From NCBI RefSeq assembly GCF_000960085.1, contig NZ_JYGT01000003.1, forward strand, positions 32,893 through 96,892: 64,000 bases of DNA, written 5' to 3'. A program made the position numbers and the translations under genes. This document shows, piece after piece, positions 1-9,466 of the stretch (position 1 is the first letter of the stretch; each line of letters opens with the position of its first letter). Under the pieces are notes generated by a model. It worked only from the letters and a program-made list of their open reading frames with translations, was not told where the DNA came from and did not search any database. This DNA comes from Streptococcus infantis (GTDB taxonomy: Bacteria; Bacillota; Bacilli; Lactobacillales; Streptococcaceae).

Positions 1-22
1 TGTTTTGATAAAACTGTAAACT

Positions 23-1114
23 TTAATTTACAACTATTTGACCATTATTTACTGTAAATACACTAAGGGTATCAGGCAAGTTTTGAAGATGGTCTAAACT
101 AGTAGTTGTAATAAAGGTTTGGATATTATGAGAAATTGTTTCTAACAATTTAAGTTGACGACTATTGTCAAGTTCACTCATAACATCGTCAAGTAAAAGA
201 ATTGGAGATTCCTTGGTGATGCTTTCCATCAATTCGATTTCAGCAAGTTTTACAGAAAGAACTAGACTACGATGCTGTCCTTGACTACCAAAACTTGCGT
301 CTATTCCATTGATTAAGAAAGTCATATCATCCCGATGAGGGCCAACTCCCGTATTCTTCTTAAATAAATCTCTAGATCTACTTTTTTGGAGTGCTACATG
401 GAAAGAATCAGCTAAATATTCTTTGTCAACGAAGTTTACAGAAGGTTGATAGAAAATTGACAACTCTTCTGACTGGTCTGAGATATCAAAGTGTTTCCTC
501 TTTCCAAAGTGATCCATTTTTTGTAAGAAGTCAGCTCTATGAATCATTACACGACATCCGTACTCTACAAGTTGGTCATCAAGGACAGATAAAAAAGTGT
601 CATCAATATTTTGTGTAGATTTTAGATAGCTATTTCTCTGTTTAAGGATGTGGTTATAACTTGACAGGTCTGACAAGTAAATCGGTTTGATTTGCCCTAA
701 TTCTATGTCAATGAACTTACGACGAATGGCCGGAGCACCTTTGACAAGCTGTAAATCTTCTGGAGCAAATAAGACAACGTTCATATGTCCGATATAATCA
801 GAAAGACGAGCTTGCTTTAAGTGGTTTACTTTTGTAATTCGACCTTTTTGTGTGAGGTCTATTTCAAGTGGTATAGTTGCCGTTTTTTTCTGCAAGATTC
901 CAGAAACTTGTAGTTGCTCTTCTTCAAATTGAATTAAATTTTTGTCAGTCTTTGTTCTGTGACTTCTTGTTAGAGCTAAAAAATAAATACTTTCAAGAAG
1001 ATTTGTTTTTCCTTGAGCGTTCCGACCAACAAATACATTTAATTTTGGGTTAAAATCAATTTCTGTATCTCGATAGTTACGAAATTGTTTAATGGATAAG
1101 TTTTTCAGCCACAT
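23..1114 (-). CDS. recF: DNA replication and repair protein RecF
   Basis: RecF is an SMC-like ATPase that binds gapped DNA and helps RecOR load RecA. The 363 residues are the usual family length. Walker A (GRNAQGKT) is at residues 30-37 after the typical start [13 protein letters not shown]. An ABC-type signature region ([10 protein letters not shown]) and Walker B ([13 protein letters not shown]) follow near the C-terminus. The ATG lies two bases after the stop of the upstream S4-domain gene, so both are probably co-transcribed from the promoter upstream of that gene. The yaaA-recF pairing is typical of the Firmicute origin region. Its product is certain; nothing looks damaged. Confidence 0.97.
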   Translation of the reverse strand: MWLKNLSIKQFRNYRDTEIDFNPKLNVFVGRNAQGKTNLLESIYFLALTRSHRTKTDKNLIQFEEEQLQVSGILQKKTATIPLEIDLTQKGRITKVNHLKQARLSDYIGHMNVVLFAPEDLQLVKGAPAIRRKFIDIELGQIKPIYLSDLSSYNHILKQRNSYLKSTQNIDDTFLSVLDDQLVEYGCRVMIHRADFLQKMDHFGKRKHFDISDQSEELSIFYQPSVNFVDKEYLADSFHVALQKSRSRDLFKKNTGVGPHRDDMTFLINGIDASFGSQGQHRSLVLSVKLAEIELMESITKESPILLLDDVMSELDNSRQLKLLETISHNIQTFITTTSLDHLQNLPDTLSVFTVNNGQIVVN

Positions 1115-1116
1115 AT

Positions 1117-1485
1117 TTACCTACCTGGGAAACGTGGTGCACTTTTTGCTTTTGGTGGCTGGTTCTTTTTGATTGACTTTTTTTGAACCTTTTTATTCAT
1201 TTCTTTAACAAGTTTAGCTACACGCTCTTTCTCGATTTTATCTTGTTTAAATTCCTCAAGTTCTTCAGGATTTGGTTGAACTAAAACAATTTGAGTTTTT
1301 AAATCAGGAATGTCAATAGTATCGCCGATTCTAATTTTTTTGCCGCGACGATTTTCTAATTCTCCATTAAAATATACAAGATGGTCCGCTAAAAATGATT
1401 TAATAGCGCCACCACTTTGGATGATTCCAAGATCTTTCAAAAGAGCTTGGAGCGTAATAAATTCTTCAAATAATTTGTATTCCAT
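1117..1485 (-). CDS. yaaA: S4 domain RNA-binding protein, YaaA/YlxR-type partner of RecF
   Basis: A 122-residue protein with an S4 RNA-binding domain at about residues 14-70 ([17 protein letters not shown], then a G-x-x-I-x-x-GD turn). A strongly basic Lys-rich tail follows ([14 protein letters not shown]), which makes it longer than the roughly 70-residue Bacillus YaaA as I recall it. S4 domains bind structured RNA; the YaaA family is linked to ribosome assembly, but the precise role is unproven. It is the first gene of a minus-strand pair with recF, read from an extended -10 promoter just upstream. Confidence 0.9.
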   Translation of the reverse strand: MEYKLFEEFITLQALLKDLGIIQSGGAIKSFLADHLVYFNGELENRRGKKIRIGDTIDIPDLKTQIVLVQPNPEELEEFKQDKIEKERVAKLVKEMNKKVQKKSIKKNQPPKAKSAPRFPGR

Positions 1486-1505
1486 AGTTCACCTCAATCT
1501 TTGGT

Positions 1506-1511
1506 ATTATA
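1506..1511 (-). promoter_or_regulatory. Extended -10 promoter of yaaA-recF
   Basis: On the minus strand TATAAT is preceded by TGG, the extended -10 form common in streptococci. No good -35 lies 17 bases upstream. It sits about 20 bases before the yaaA start. Confidence 0.6.
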
Positions 1512-1611
1512 CCATATTTTACTTAAAATAGTGGAAGGAAAACCTAAGATATGAAAACGATTTTAATTTCAAAAGCGTCAAAGAGAACAAGAAAATTTTT
1601 CGTTTTCATGG

Positions 1612-1617
1612 TATAAT
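1612..1617 (+). promoter_or_regulatory. Extended -10 promoter of the ymfF-ymfH-rodZ-pgsA run
   Basis: TATAAT preceded by TGG (extended -10), with no recognisable -35. It lies 28 bases before the ymfF ATG, and a strong AAAGGAGG ribosome site sits between them. It diverges from the yaaA promoter. Confidence 0.6.
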
Positions 1618-1644
1618 AGAACTCTATGTAAAAGGAGGTAAAAG

Positions 1645-2895
1645 ATGGAGTTATTCCCTGGAATTGCAGTGCATTTTATCCATTCTAAAAAGTTTAAGAC
1701 AAATAAAATAACCATGCGATTCACAGCTTCATTATCTCTGGATTTGATTTCTGGTCGCATGTTAAGTGCCAGTATGCTTGAAACAGCAAATAAAAGTTAT
1801 CCAATAGCTCAAATTCTTAGGAAACATCTGGCAGCTCTGTATGGGGCAGATCTATCAACTCATGCTTATCGAAGAGGACAAAGTCACCTTGTAGATGTTA
1901 GTCTTACATATGTTCGAGATGAATTTTTAAGTAAGAAAAATATATTGACTGCGCAGATTTTAGAATTATTGCATCAAGTTTTATTTAATCCTTTGTTGGA
2001 TGATGATGGATTTGAGAAAAATACTTTTGAAATTGAGAAAAAACAATTGTTGGCGAGACTAGAATCAGAATTAGAGGATCCTTTCTTCTTTGCACATAAA
2101 GAATTAGACCAGTTGTTTTTCCAAGATGAATCAATGCAGTTAGTTCCTAAAGATTTGATTGCCAGAATTTCCGAAGAGACTTCTAAATCTTGCTATTCAA
2201 GTTTTCAAAAAATGCTGAAAGAAGATAGGATTGATTTATTCTTTTTAGGAGACTTTAATGAAATTGAAGTTCTAGAAAGCCTGAAGAAATATAAGTTGAC
2301 AGGTCGTAAAAAAACTGTAAACATTCAATATCGACAAGAGTATTCAAATGTTCTTAGAGAAGGAATTATCAGGAGAAACCTAGGTCAGTCCATTTTAGAG
2401 ATGGGTTACCATAGCACGATTGGTTATGGGGATGATCAAAAAATGGCTTTACTTCTTGTAAATGGTCTACTTGGGGCTTTTCCACACTCTAAATTGTTTA
2501 CTCAAGTAAGGGAAAAGGAAGGCTTGGCTTATACAGTATCTAGTCATTTAGATCTTTTTAGTGGTTTTTTGCGACTCTTTGCTGGTATTAACCGTCAAGA
2601 CCGAAATCGAGTACGGAAACTGATGAATGATCAATTATCCGATATCAAAAATGGTCGATTTACAGATGCAGAAATCAATCAAACTAAGGAAATGATTCGC
2701 AGAAATATGTTGTTAAGTCAAGATAACCAAGACTCGATTATAGATAGAGAATACTTAACTATCTTTTTTGGTAAGTCAGTTTTAGACCTAGAGACTTTGA
2801 TAGAAAAACTAGAACAAGTTGACAAGGATGCGATTTGTAAAGCTGCATCTAGTCTAAAATTGCAGGCTATCTATTTTATGGAAGGAGCAGAATGA
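1645..2895 (+). CDS. ymfF: M16 metalloprotease-family protein lacking the zinc motif (YmfF-like)
   Basis: A 416-residue member of the insulinase/pitrilysin M16 family. The first in the pair has no HxxEH zinc motif: the N-terminal region reads LRKHLAALYGADLSTHAYRRG where an active member would have it. It keeps the C-terminal substrate-side signature QVREKEGLAYTVSS, which carries the conserved R and Y region. Known M16 enzymes often work as a catalytic and a non-catalytic partner, so this is inferred to be the inactive subunit for the following gene. It overlaps ymfH by four bases (ATGA), implying translational coupling. The substrate is unknown. Confidence 0.88.
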   Translation: MELFPGIAVHFIHSKKFKTNKITMRFTASLSLDLISGRMLSASMLETANKSYPIAQILRKHLAALYGADLSTHAYRRGQSHLVDVSLTYVRDEFLSKKNILTAQILELLHQVLFNPLLDDDGFEKNTFEIEKKQLLARLESELEDPFFFAHKELDQLFFQDESMQLVPKDLIARISEETSKSCYSSFQKMLKEDRIDLFFLGDFNEIEVLESLKKYKLTGRKKTVNIQYRQEYSNVLREGIIRRNLGQSILEMGYHSTIGYGDDQKMALLLVNGLLGAFPHSKLFTQVREKEGLAYTVSSHLDLFSGFLRLFAGINRQDRNRVRKLMNDQLSDIKNGRFTDAEINQTKEMIRRNMLLSQDNQDSIIDREYLTIFFGKSVLDLETLIEKLEQVDKDAICKAASSLKLQAIYFMEGAE

Positions 2896-4172
2896 CTAGA
2901 GTAACTTTTCAAGAGAAATTTTATCCTGCTGTAAAGGAAACTCTTTATCAAGCGAAATTAGAAAGCGGATTGACAGTTACTTTACTTCCGAAAAATGACT
3001 TTAATGAAGTTTACGGGGTAGTCACTGTCCAAGTTGGTTCGGTTGACATAGAGTTTACAGTTAGAGATGGGAGAAAGAAAACATATCCTAGTGGGATTGC
3101 TCATTTTTTAGAACACAAACTCTTTGAAAGAGAAAATGCTGAAGACATTATGGCTGCTTTTACTGAACTAGGAGCAGAAAGCAATGCCTTTACAAGCTTT
3201 ACAAACACAAGCTATCTTTTTTCAACTTCTGACAATGTTACTGAGTGTTTAGACTTGCTTGACGATCTTGTTACTAGCTTTAATGTTACTGAAGAATCTG
3301 TTGAACGTGAAAAGGATATCATTCAACAAGAACGCGAAATGTATCAGGACGATCCTGATTCTTGCTTGTTCTTTAAAACACTTGCAAATCTATATCCGAA
3401 AACTCAACTAGCTTCAGATATTGTTGGGACTGAAGATTCGATAGAAGATATTCGTTTAGAGGATTTACGAGATAATTTTGATGAGTTTTACACACCTGTC
3501 AACAGCCATGTTTTTCTCGTTGGGAACTTTGATTTAGGATTAATACAAAATTATTTTTCTAATAGACATACTGGAAATCAGATAACTAAAACCGCTAGAG
3601 AAAAGATAGCTTTACACCCTGTAAAGAAGGTAGAGAGCATTCGTATGGATGTGGCTTCTCCTAAATTAGCAATTGGAGTTCGAACAAATGCTGAGATGGA
3701 GAATAAAGACTGCTATCGATACGGTGTATTGTTGAAGGCCTTGTTTTCGATGATGTTTGGATGGACCTCAAAAAGATTTCAAAGTTTATATGAAACTGGG
3801 AAACTAGATTCTTCATTATCTATGGAGGTTGAAATCAATCATCGTTTTAATTTTTTGATGCTGACAATGGATACAAAAGAACCTGTTGCCATTTCACACC
3901 AATTTCGAAAGGCAATTAAGAATTTTGTAACTGATCCGGATGTGTCAGAGGAACATCTTGATTTAATAAAAAGCGAAATTTATGGAGAGTTTCTCCATAA
4001 TCTGAATTCTTTAGAATTTATTGCGACTCAATATCAGTCGCACGTTGATGAATCAACCTTGTTTGATTTGCCAAAGATTATACAGGAAATGACCTTAGAA
4101 GATGTTCTTGAGGTAGGACATCATTTTATCGATAATAGTGAGATGGTTGAGTTTACAATTTTTCCACTATAA
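2892..4172 (+). CDS. ymfH: M16 zinc metalloprotease (YmfH-like), catalytic partner
   Basis: A 426-residue M16 peptidase. The inverted zinc motif HFLEH is at residues 71-75, with the expected downstream acidic helix (SVEREKDIIQQERE) near residue 140 supplying the third ligand. There is no signal peptide, so it acts in the cytoplasm. It starts inside the last codons of ymfF, and the two probably form a heterodimeric oligopeptidase, an inference from the family. The natural substrate is not known. The next gene, rodZ, begins about 40 bases later on the same strand. Confidence 0.92.
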   Translation: MTRVTFQEKFYPAVKETLYQAKLESGLTVTLLPKNDFNEVYGVVTVQVGSVDIEFTVRDGRKKTYPSGIAHFLEHKLFERENAEDIMAAFTELGAESNAFTSFTNTSYLFSTSDNVTECLDLLDDLVTSFNVTEESVEREKDIIQQEREMYQDDPDSCLFFKTLANLYPKTQLASDIVGTEDSIEDIRLEDLRDNFDEFYTPVNSHVFLVGNFDLGLIQNYFSNRHTGNQITKTAREKIALHPVKKVESIRMDVASPKLAIGVRTNAEMENKDCYRYGVLLKALFSMMFGWTSKRFQSLYETGKLDSSLSMEVEINHRFNFLMLTMDTKEPVAISHQFRKAIKNFVTDPDVSEEHLDLIKSEIYGEFLHNLNSLEFIATQYQSHVDESTLFDLPKIIQEMTLEDVLEVGHHFIDNSEMVEFTIFPL

Positions 4173-4212
4173 GAATCGAAAATAAATAGACTAGAAAGAA
4201 GGAATGATAAGT

Positions 4213-5037
4213 ATGAGGAAAAAAACAATCGGTGAAGTTTTACGTTTAGCAAGAGTAAACCAGGGGTTGAGTTTAGAGGAGTTGCAGCGCAAGACAGATA
4301 TTCAACTGCATATGCTAGAAGCTTTAGAGTCAGATGATTTTGATAAATTACCTAGTCCCTTTTATGTTCGCTCTTTTTTGAGAAAGTATGCTTGGGCAGT
4401 TGAGTTAGACGAAAGTATAGTTTTAGATGCTTATGATTCGGGAAGTATGATTACCTATGAAGAAGTTGATGTTGATGAGATAGAATTATCTGGTCGTAGA
4501 CGTTCTAATCGTAAGAAACGTTCCCTGCTTCCGCTTTTTTACTTCGTCTTATTCTCCTTATCAATTTTAATTTTCGTTACCTACTATGTTTGGAATTATA
4601 TTCAAACACAACCAACAGAAACAACTTCAGCTAACTATAATGTTGTAACTACTACAAATACAACAACTAGTGAAACAACAACTAGCAACCAAACCACTAG
4701 TCCATCAAGTTCGAGTGAAGCATCAACTGTGACTGTTTCAGGTCAGGGAGATGTTATATCAGTAGAGTATAAAACTTCTAAAGATACTGCTGAACTTCAA
4801 TTATCTGTGACGGATGCAACAAGTTGGATTAGTGTATCAGATACGGATCTAGCTGGAGGAACTACTCTCGAGCCAAATAACAAAACAGCTAAAACAACAA
4901 TTTCTAAAGGCTCTCCGGTAACAATCACATTAGGCGTTGTAAAAGGCGTTAAAATTAAAATCGATAATCAAGAAATTGACACTGCAAAATTAACTGGTCA
5001 AACTGGTTGGATTAGACTAACAGTGAGTTCAAACTAA
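4213..5037 (+). CDS. rodZ: Cytoskeletal/cell-shape protein RodZ
   Basis: A 274-residue membrane protein. It has an N-terminal Cro-like helix-turn-helix (IGEVLRLARVNQGLSLEEL) over about residues 5-75, a basic stretch RRSNRKKR, then one membrane segment at about 105-128. A Thr/Ser-rich extracellular linker follows, and then a C-terminal DUF4115-type domain. RodZ links the elongation machinery to the cell wall, which fits mreC and mreD downstream. I chose the ATG at 4213 because AAGGA at 4199-4203 is nine bases away; an in-frame ATG at 4204 abuts the ribosome site. Confidence 0.9.
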   Translation: MRKKTIGEVLRLARVNQGLSLEELQRKTDIQLHMLEALESDDFDKLPSPFYVRSFLRKYAWAVELDESIVLDAYDSGSMITYEEVDVDEIELSGRRRSNRKKRSLLPLFYFVLFSLSILIFVTYYVWNYIQTQPTETTSANYNVVTTTNTTTSETTTSNQTTSPSSSSEASTVTVSGQGDVISVEYKTSKDTAELQLSVTDATSWISVSDTDLAGGTTLEPNNKTAKTTISKGSPVTITLGVVKGVKIKIDNQEIDTAKLTGQTGWIRLTVSSN

Positions 5038-5048
5038 GGAAGGATACT

Positions 5049-5588
5049 ATGAAAAAAGAAAATATTCCTAACATACTTACGCTTGGTAGAATTTTATTTA
5101 TTCCGATTTTTGTTCTCCTTCTATCATTTGGACAGTCTCCTATGTTACATAAAATAGCAGCAATTATTTTTGCCATCGCAAGTATCACTGACTACCTAGA
5201 CGGCTATTTAGCTAGAAAGTGGCAAGTAGTTAGCAATTTTGGGAAATTCGCTGATCCAATGGCTGATAAGTTGTTGGTTATGTCGGCCTTTATTATGCTA
5301 GTTGGTCTTGATATGGCTCCTGCTTGGGTAGTGGCTGTTATCATTTGTCGTGAACTTGCAGTTACTGGTTTGCGCTTGCTTTTAGTTGAAACCGGAGGGA
5401 CTGTTTTAGCTGCAGCAATGCCAGGAAAAATCAAGACATTTAGCCAGATGTTCGCGATTATCTTCTTGTTATTCCATTGGAATTTACTCGGTCAGATAAC
5501 TCTTTATATTGCCTTGTTCTTCACAGTTTATTCTGGTTATGATTACTTCAAGGGAAGCGCATATTTATTTAAAGGAACCTTTCGCTAG
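5049..5588 (+). CDS. pgsA: CDP-diacylglycerol--glycerol-3-phosphate 3-phosphatidyltransferase
   Basis: PgsA makes phosphatidylglycerol phosphate, the first committed step to phosphatidylglycerol and cardiolipin, in the membrane. The 179 residues contain the full CDP-alcohol phosphotransferase signature: D48, D51, G52, A55, R56, G65, D69 and D73 (DYLDGYLARK then GKFADPMADK). Several hydrophobic helices surround it. It lies 11 bases after rodZ and two bases before ecfA1, so it is part of one transcription unit. Confidence 0.96.
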   Translation: MKKENIPNILTLGRILFIPIFVLLLSFGQSPMLHKIAAIIFAIASITDYLDGYLARKWQVVSNFGKFADPMADKLLVMSAFIMLVGLDMAPAWVVAVIICRELAVTGLRLLLVETGGTVLAAAMPGKIKTFSQMFAIIFLLFHWNLLGQITLYIALFFTVYSGYDYFKGSAYLFKGTFR

Positions 5589-5590
5589 AT

Positions 5591-6418
5591 ATGGAATCGA
5601 TTATTGAAATTAGGGATCTGTCATTTCGATACCAGGCAGATCAAGAACATTATGATGTTCATAACATTTCGTTTCACGTGAAACGTGGAGAATGGTTGTC
5701 AATCGTTGGTCACAACGGGAGTGGGAAATCAACGACAGTTCGCTTGATTGATGGCTTACTCGAGGCTGAATCTGGAGAAATTTGGATAGATGGTGATTGC
5801 CTAACACCGGAAAATGTCTGGGAGAAAAGACGTAAGATTGGTATGGTATTTCAAAATCCCGATAATCAGTTCGTGGGAGCAACTGTTGAAGATGACGTTG
5901 CTTTTGGCCTAGAAAACCAAGGTATTCCGCTTGAAGAGATGAAGAAACGAGTCTCTGAAGCTCTGTCATTAGTTGGGATGGCGGAATTTACAAAAAAAGA
6001 ACCAGCTCGCTTGTCTGGAGGTCAGAAACAGAGAGTGGCAATTGCAGGAGTTGTAGCTCTGCGACCAGATATTTTAATCTTGGATGAGGCTACAAGTATG
6101 TTGGATCCAGAAGGACGACTAGAGTTGATTAAGATAGTCCAGAAGATTCGCCAAGACCACCAGATGACAGTTATCTCCATTACGCATGATTTAGATGAGG
6201 TTGCTATGAGTGACCGTGTTTTAGTAATGAAAAAAGGGAAAGTCGAGTCAACAAGCACTCCTAGAGAATTATTTTCTAGGTCAGATTTAGATCAAATTGG
6301 CTTAGATCAACCCTTTGTCAACCAATTGAAAGAATCATTACGTACTAGTGGTTTGAATTTGCCAGAGTTCTATCTTACAGAAGAGGAACTTGAGGAGGCT
6401 TTATGGGAATTATTCTAG
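5591..6418 (+). CDS. ecfA1: Energy-coupling factor transporter ATPase EcfA1
   Basis: One of two ATPases of the shared ECF module that powers vitamin and trace-nutrient uptake by interchangeable S components. The 275 residues include Walker A (GHNGSGKST), Q-loop ([12 protein letters not shown]), signature [13 protein letters not shown] and Walker [14 protein letters not shown]. It follows pgsA after two bases and overlaps ecfA2 by 16 bases. No vitamin-specific S component is adjacent, as expected for a group II (shared) ECF system. Confidence 0.96.
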   Translation: MESIIEIRDLSFRYQADQEHYDVHNISFHVKRGEWLSIVGHNGSGKSTTVRLIDGLLEAESGEIWIDGDCLTPENVWEKRRKIGMVFQNPDNQFVGATVEDDVAFGLENQGIPLEEMKKRVSEALSLVGMAEFTKKEPARLSGGQKQRVAIAGVVALRPDILILDEATSMLDPEGRLELIKIVQKIRQDHQMTVISITHDLDEVAMSDRVLVMKKGKVESTSTPRELFSRSDLDQIGLDQPFVNQLKESLRTSGLNLPEFYLTEEELEEALWELF

Positions 6419-7242
6419 ACAATGTTAGTTATACGTATCAAGAAGGAACGCCGTTTGCCTCAGCTGCCTTGTCTGATGTCAGTTTGACAATAGAGGATGG
6501 CTCTTATACTGCGATTATTGGGCATACAGGAAGCGGAAAGTCTACAATCCTTCAACTTTTGAATGGTTTGCTAGTTCCTACAGAGGGAAGTGTTCGTGTC
6601 TTTGATACATTGATTACATCAACATCTGTCAATAAGCAAATTCGTCAAATCCGCAAACAAGTAGGCTTGGTTTTTCAGTTTGCTGAAAATCAAATTTTTG
6701 AGGAAACAGTCTTAAAAGATGTGGCTTTTGGTCCTCAAAATTTTGGAGTTTCTGTAGAAGAGGCAGAAGCTATCGCGCGTGAAAAATTAGCTTTAGTGGG
6801 AATTGACGAGTCACTTTTTGAACGTAGTCCATTTGAACTCTCAGGAGGACAAATGAGAAGGGTTGCTATTGCTGGGATTTTAGCAATGGAACCTAAGATC
6901 TTGGTTTTAGATGAGCCAACCGCAGGCTTGGACCCAATTGGCCGAAAAGAGTTGATGACCTTGTTTAAAAAGTTTCATCAAGATGGTATCACGATTGTTT
7001 TGGTGACTCACCTTATGGATGATGTAGCAGAATTTGCTGACCAAGTTTACGTAATGGAAAAAGGAAAGTTAGTCAAGAGTGGGAAGCCAAGTCTTGTTTT
7101 TCAAAATGTCGAATTTATGGAAAAAATCCAATTGGGTGTTCCTAAAATCACACGATTTGCTCAAAGATTAGCTGACAGAGGACTTTCTTTCAAACAATTG
7201 CCGATAACGATAGAGGAGTTTAAGGAGTTCATCAATGGATAA
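6403..7242 (+). CDS. ecfA2: Energy-coupling factor transporter ATPase EcfA2
   Basis: The second ATPase of the ECF module, 279 residues, forming a heterodimer with EcfA1. Walker [11 protein letters not shown]-loop [13 protein letters not shown], signature [13 protein letters not shown] and Walker [14 protein letters not shown] are all intact. The start lies 16 bases inside ecfA1 and the end overlaps ecfT by eight bases, so the three genes are translationally coupled. The start [13 protein letters not shown] matches the family and has GAGGAGG upstream inside ecfA1. Confidence 0.96.
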   Translation: MGIILDNVSYTYQEGTPFASAALSDVSLTIEDGSYTAIIGHTGSGKSTILQLLNGLLVPTEGSVRVFDTLITSTSVNKQIRQIRKQVGLVFQFAENQIFEETVLKDVAFGPQNFGVSVEEAEAIAREKLALVGIDESLFERSPFELSGGQMRRVAIAGILAMEPKILVLDEPTAGLDPIGRKELMTLFKKFHQDGITIVLVTHLMDDVAEFADQVYVMEKGKLVKSGKPSLVFQNVEFMEKIQLGVPKITRFAQRLADRGLSFKQLPITIEEFKEFING

Positions 7243-8029
7243 CATGATTTTAGGTCGTTACATACCAGGAAATTCGATTGTTCATCGTTTGGATCCTCGT
7301 AGTAAGTTAGTGGCAATGATTTTATTAATTTTGATTGTTTTTTGGGCCAATAATCCAATAACAAATTTGATCCTTTTCGTTGCAACTGGCATTTTTGTAG
7401 CTTTATCAGAAGTTCCCTTATCTTTTTTCATAAAAGGTTTGCGGTCTATGTTTTTTCTGATTGCTTTTACAACCCTTTTTCAACTGTTCTTTATCTCAGA
7501 TGGAGATGTCTTGTTCGAGATTGGATTTATAAAAATCACAAGTCATGGAATTGAACAGGCTGGGATTATTTTTTGTCGCTTTGTGTTGATTATCTTTTTC
7601 TCAACCTTACTTACTTTGACGACCATGCCACTAAGTTTGGCAACAGCAGTAGAGTCCTTGCTTGGACCTTTGAAAAGACTCAAGGTTCCTGTTCATGAAA
7701 TTGGGCTTATGTTGTCTATGAGTTTGCGCTTTGTACCAACCTTAATGGATGATACGATTCGCATTATGAATGCTCAAAAGGCGCGTGGTGTTGATTTTGG
7801 AGAAGGGAATGTAATCCAAAAAGTTAAGGCTATGATACCTATTTTGATACCTTTGTTCGCTACCAGTTTGAAACGAGCAGATTCTCTTGCTACAGCTATG
7901 GAAGCTAGAGGGTATCAAGGCGGGAATGGACGTAGTCAGTATCGACAGTTGAAATGGATGAATAAAGATAGTGTAGCTCTATTACTTATTTGTGTCTTGG
8001 GTGGTATTCTATTTTTGTTAAAATCCTAG
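7235..8029 (+). CDS. ecfT: Energy-coupling factor transporter transmembrane protein EcfT
   Basis: The membrane T component that couples the EcfA1A2 ATPases to S components. The 264 residues have several hydrophobic helices in the N-terminal half. The two Ala-Arg-Gly coupling motifs occur in [11 protein letters not shown] and [10 protein letters not shown]; these helices are known to sit in the ATPase grooves. It overlaps ecfA2, and mreC follows after 31 bases. A possible S-component partner in this window is the MptD-type protein at 53580-54149. Confidence 0.95.
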   Translation: MDNMILGRYIPGNSIVHRLDPRSKLVAMILLILIVFWANNPITNLILFVATGIFVALSEVPLSFFIKGLRSMFFLIAFTTLFQLFFISDGDVLFEIGFIKITSHGIEQAGIIFCRFVLIIFFSTLLTLTTMPLSLATAVESLLGPLKRLKVPVHEIGLMLSMSLRFVPTLMDDTIRIMNAQKARGVDFGEGNVIQKVKAMIPILIPLFATSLKRADSLATAMEARGYQGGNGRSQYRQLKWMNKDSVALLLICVLGGILFLLKS

Positions 8030-8060
8030 AGTGAAGTATAGAATGAGATAGGGTAGAGGT

Positions 8061-8882
8061 ATGAACCGTTTTAAAAAATCAAAATATATCATTGTTCTAT
8101 TTGTCGTCGTATTGATAGTTTCAGTTTTTTTAGTGATGACGAAATCAAGTGCGGTTGTGACAAAAGTTGGAGATGGCATTTCTCTGATAGATAGAATTGT
8201 TCAAAAGCCATTTCAATGGTTAGAATCTACAAAGTCTGATTTAGGAAATTTGACGAGAGCTTATAATGAGAATGAAACTCTTAAAAAAGAACTCTATCAA
8301 ATGGAAAAAGAAACGAATGAAGCAAACAGTCTGAAGGAAGAAAATGAGCAATTACGTCAGTTATTAGATATGAAGTCCAAATTAAATGTGACCAAGTTAA
8401 TTGCTGCGGATGTCATCATGAGAACTCCATCAACCTGGAAACAAGAATTAACAGTTAACGTTGGTTCTCAACAAGGAGCAACGACAAACATGCTTGTTGT
8501 TGCTGGTGGAGGATTGGTTGGAAGTGTTGAAAAAGTAGAAGACAACTCAACTGTGGTCAATTTATTGACAAACGCTGAGAATACAGAGAAGATTTCCGTT
8601 AAAATCCAGCACGGTTCTAGTAGCATTTATGGTATTATTATCGGTTATGATAAGGAAAAAGAACTTTTGAAAATCAGCCAGCTCAATAGCAATGGCGACA
8701 TTAGCCAAGGCGACAAAGTGGTGACTGGAGGTTTGGGAAACTTTAATGCTACAGATATCCCTGTAGGAGAAGTCGTATCAGTGACACATAGTACTGACTA
8801 TCTAACTAGAGAAGTTATGGTTAAACTACACGCTGATCCAATGAATCTTAAGGTTGTAGAGTTAGTGGGGAATGCGTCATGA
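8061..8882 (+). CDS. mreC: Rod shape-determining protein MreC
   Basis: MreC is an extracytoplasmic scaffold of peripheral peptidoglycan synthesis. The 273 residues start with a basic patch and one membrane anchor (about residues 10-28), then a coiled coil at about 65-115 rich in Glu and Lys heptads (LKEENEQLRQLLDMKSKL), then the beta-rich MreC domain. No mreB is present, normal for an ovoid streptococcus. The stop overlaps the mreD start by four bases. Confidence 0.94.
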   Translation: MNRFKKSKYIIVLFVVVLIVSVFLVMTKSSAVVTKVGDGISLIDRIVQKPFQWLESTKSDLGNLTRAYNENETLKKELYQMEKETNEANSLKEENEQLRQLLDMKSKLNVTKLIAADVIMRTPSTWKQELTVNVGSQQGATTNMLVVAGGGLVGSVEKVEDNSTVVNLLTNAENTEKISVKIQHGSSSIYGIIIGYDKEKELLKISQLNSNGDISQGDKVVTGGLGNFNATDIPVGEVVSVTHSTDYLTREVMVKLHADPMNLKVVELVGNAS

Positions 8883-9373
8883 GACTTTTTAGGCAGATAG
8901 GAATGTTTGTACTATTGCCCTTGATTATCTTGATCGATAGCCATTTAGGGCAGTTTGTAAATAGTTTTTTCCCACATATACAAATTGTTAGCCACTTTAT
9001 TTTTATCTTCTTATTATTTGAAACGATAGAAGTATCTGAGTATCTGTTTTTAGCTTATTGCCTAGTTGTAGGACTTGTATACGATATTTACTTCTTCCAT
9101 TTGATTGGAATAGCAAGTCTCCTTTTTGTGATTATTGGAGCAATTGTTTATAAAAGTAACTCTGTCATTTTGTTAAATAGATGGACCAGATTGCTTGCTG
9201 TCTTAATGATGACCTTCATTTTTGAGTTTGGTAGCTTTATGTTGGCAGGGGTGGTCGGACTAACTGCTGAAAATCTATCCGTTTTTATGGTTTATAGTCT
9301 TGTGCCTACTCTAATATTGAACTGTTTATGGATGTTGGTTTTCCAATATATTTTTGAAAAAATATATCTATAA
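8879..9373 (+). CDS. mreD: Rod shape-determining protein MreD
   Basis: A 164-residue, almost wholly hydrophobic protein with about five membrane segments, the usual size for MreD. It partners MreC in the elongation machinery. The ATG overlaps the mreC stop (ATGA). A terminator-like hairpin follows immediately, and pcsB then starts from its own promoter. Confidence 0.9.
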   Translation: MRLFRQIGMFVLLPLIILIDSHLGQFVNSFFPHIQIVSHFIFIFLLFETIEVSEYLFLAYCLVVGLVYDIYFFHLIGIASLLFVIIGAIVYKSNSVILLNRWTRLLAVLMMTFIFEFGSFMLAGVVGLTAENLSVFMVYSLVPTLILNCLWMLVFQYIFEKIYL

Positions 9374-9387
9374 GAAAGAAACAAAAC

Positions 9388-9404
9388 TGTAATAAAGGCG
9401 TAAT
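9388..9404 (+). promoter_or_regulatory. Candidate WalR (VicR) box upstream of pcsB
   Basis: TGTAATAAAGGCGTAAT is two hexamers separated by five bases and matches the WalR/VicR direct repeat TGTWAH-N5-TGTWAH except for one C. VicR control of pcsB is established in pneumococcus. The box lies 22 bases upstream of the -10. Confidence 0.75.
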
Positions 9405-9423
9405 ATTTATTAGGCCTTTTTTT
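9394..9423 (+). terminator. Rho-independent terminator after mreD, overlapping the WalR box
   Basis: AAAGGC at 9394-9399 pairs with GCCTTT at 9414-9419 across a 14-base loop, followed by a run of T to 9423. The left arm is inside the WalR box, so the same bases serve two functions. Confidence 0.6.
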
Positions 9424-9425
9424 GA

Positions 9426-9431
9426 TATACT
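9426..9431 (+). promoter_or_regulatory. Extended -10 of the pcsB promoter
   Basis: TATACT preceded by TGA, an extended -10. No consensus -35 is seen, consistent with an activator-dependent promoter under the WalR box upstream. Confidence 0.6.
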
Positions 9432-9466
9432 AGTATTGTCTTTTTAAAGAAGGAGTATTTACACTT

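Noticed and set aside
1-22. Gene fragment at the left edge
   Set aside because: The 22 bases after the recF stop show no coding or terminator signal that can be judged from so short a stretch.
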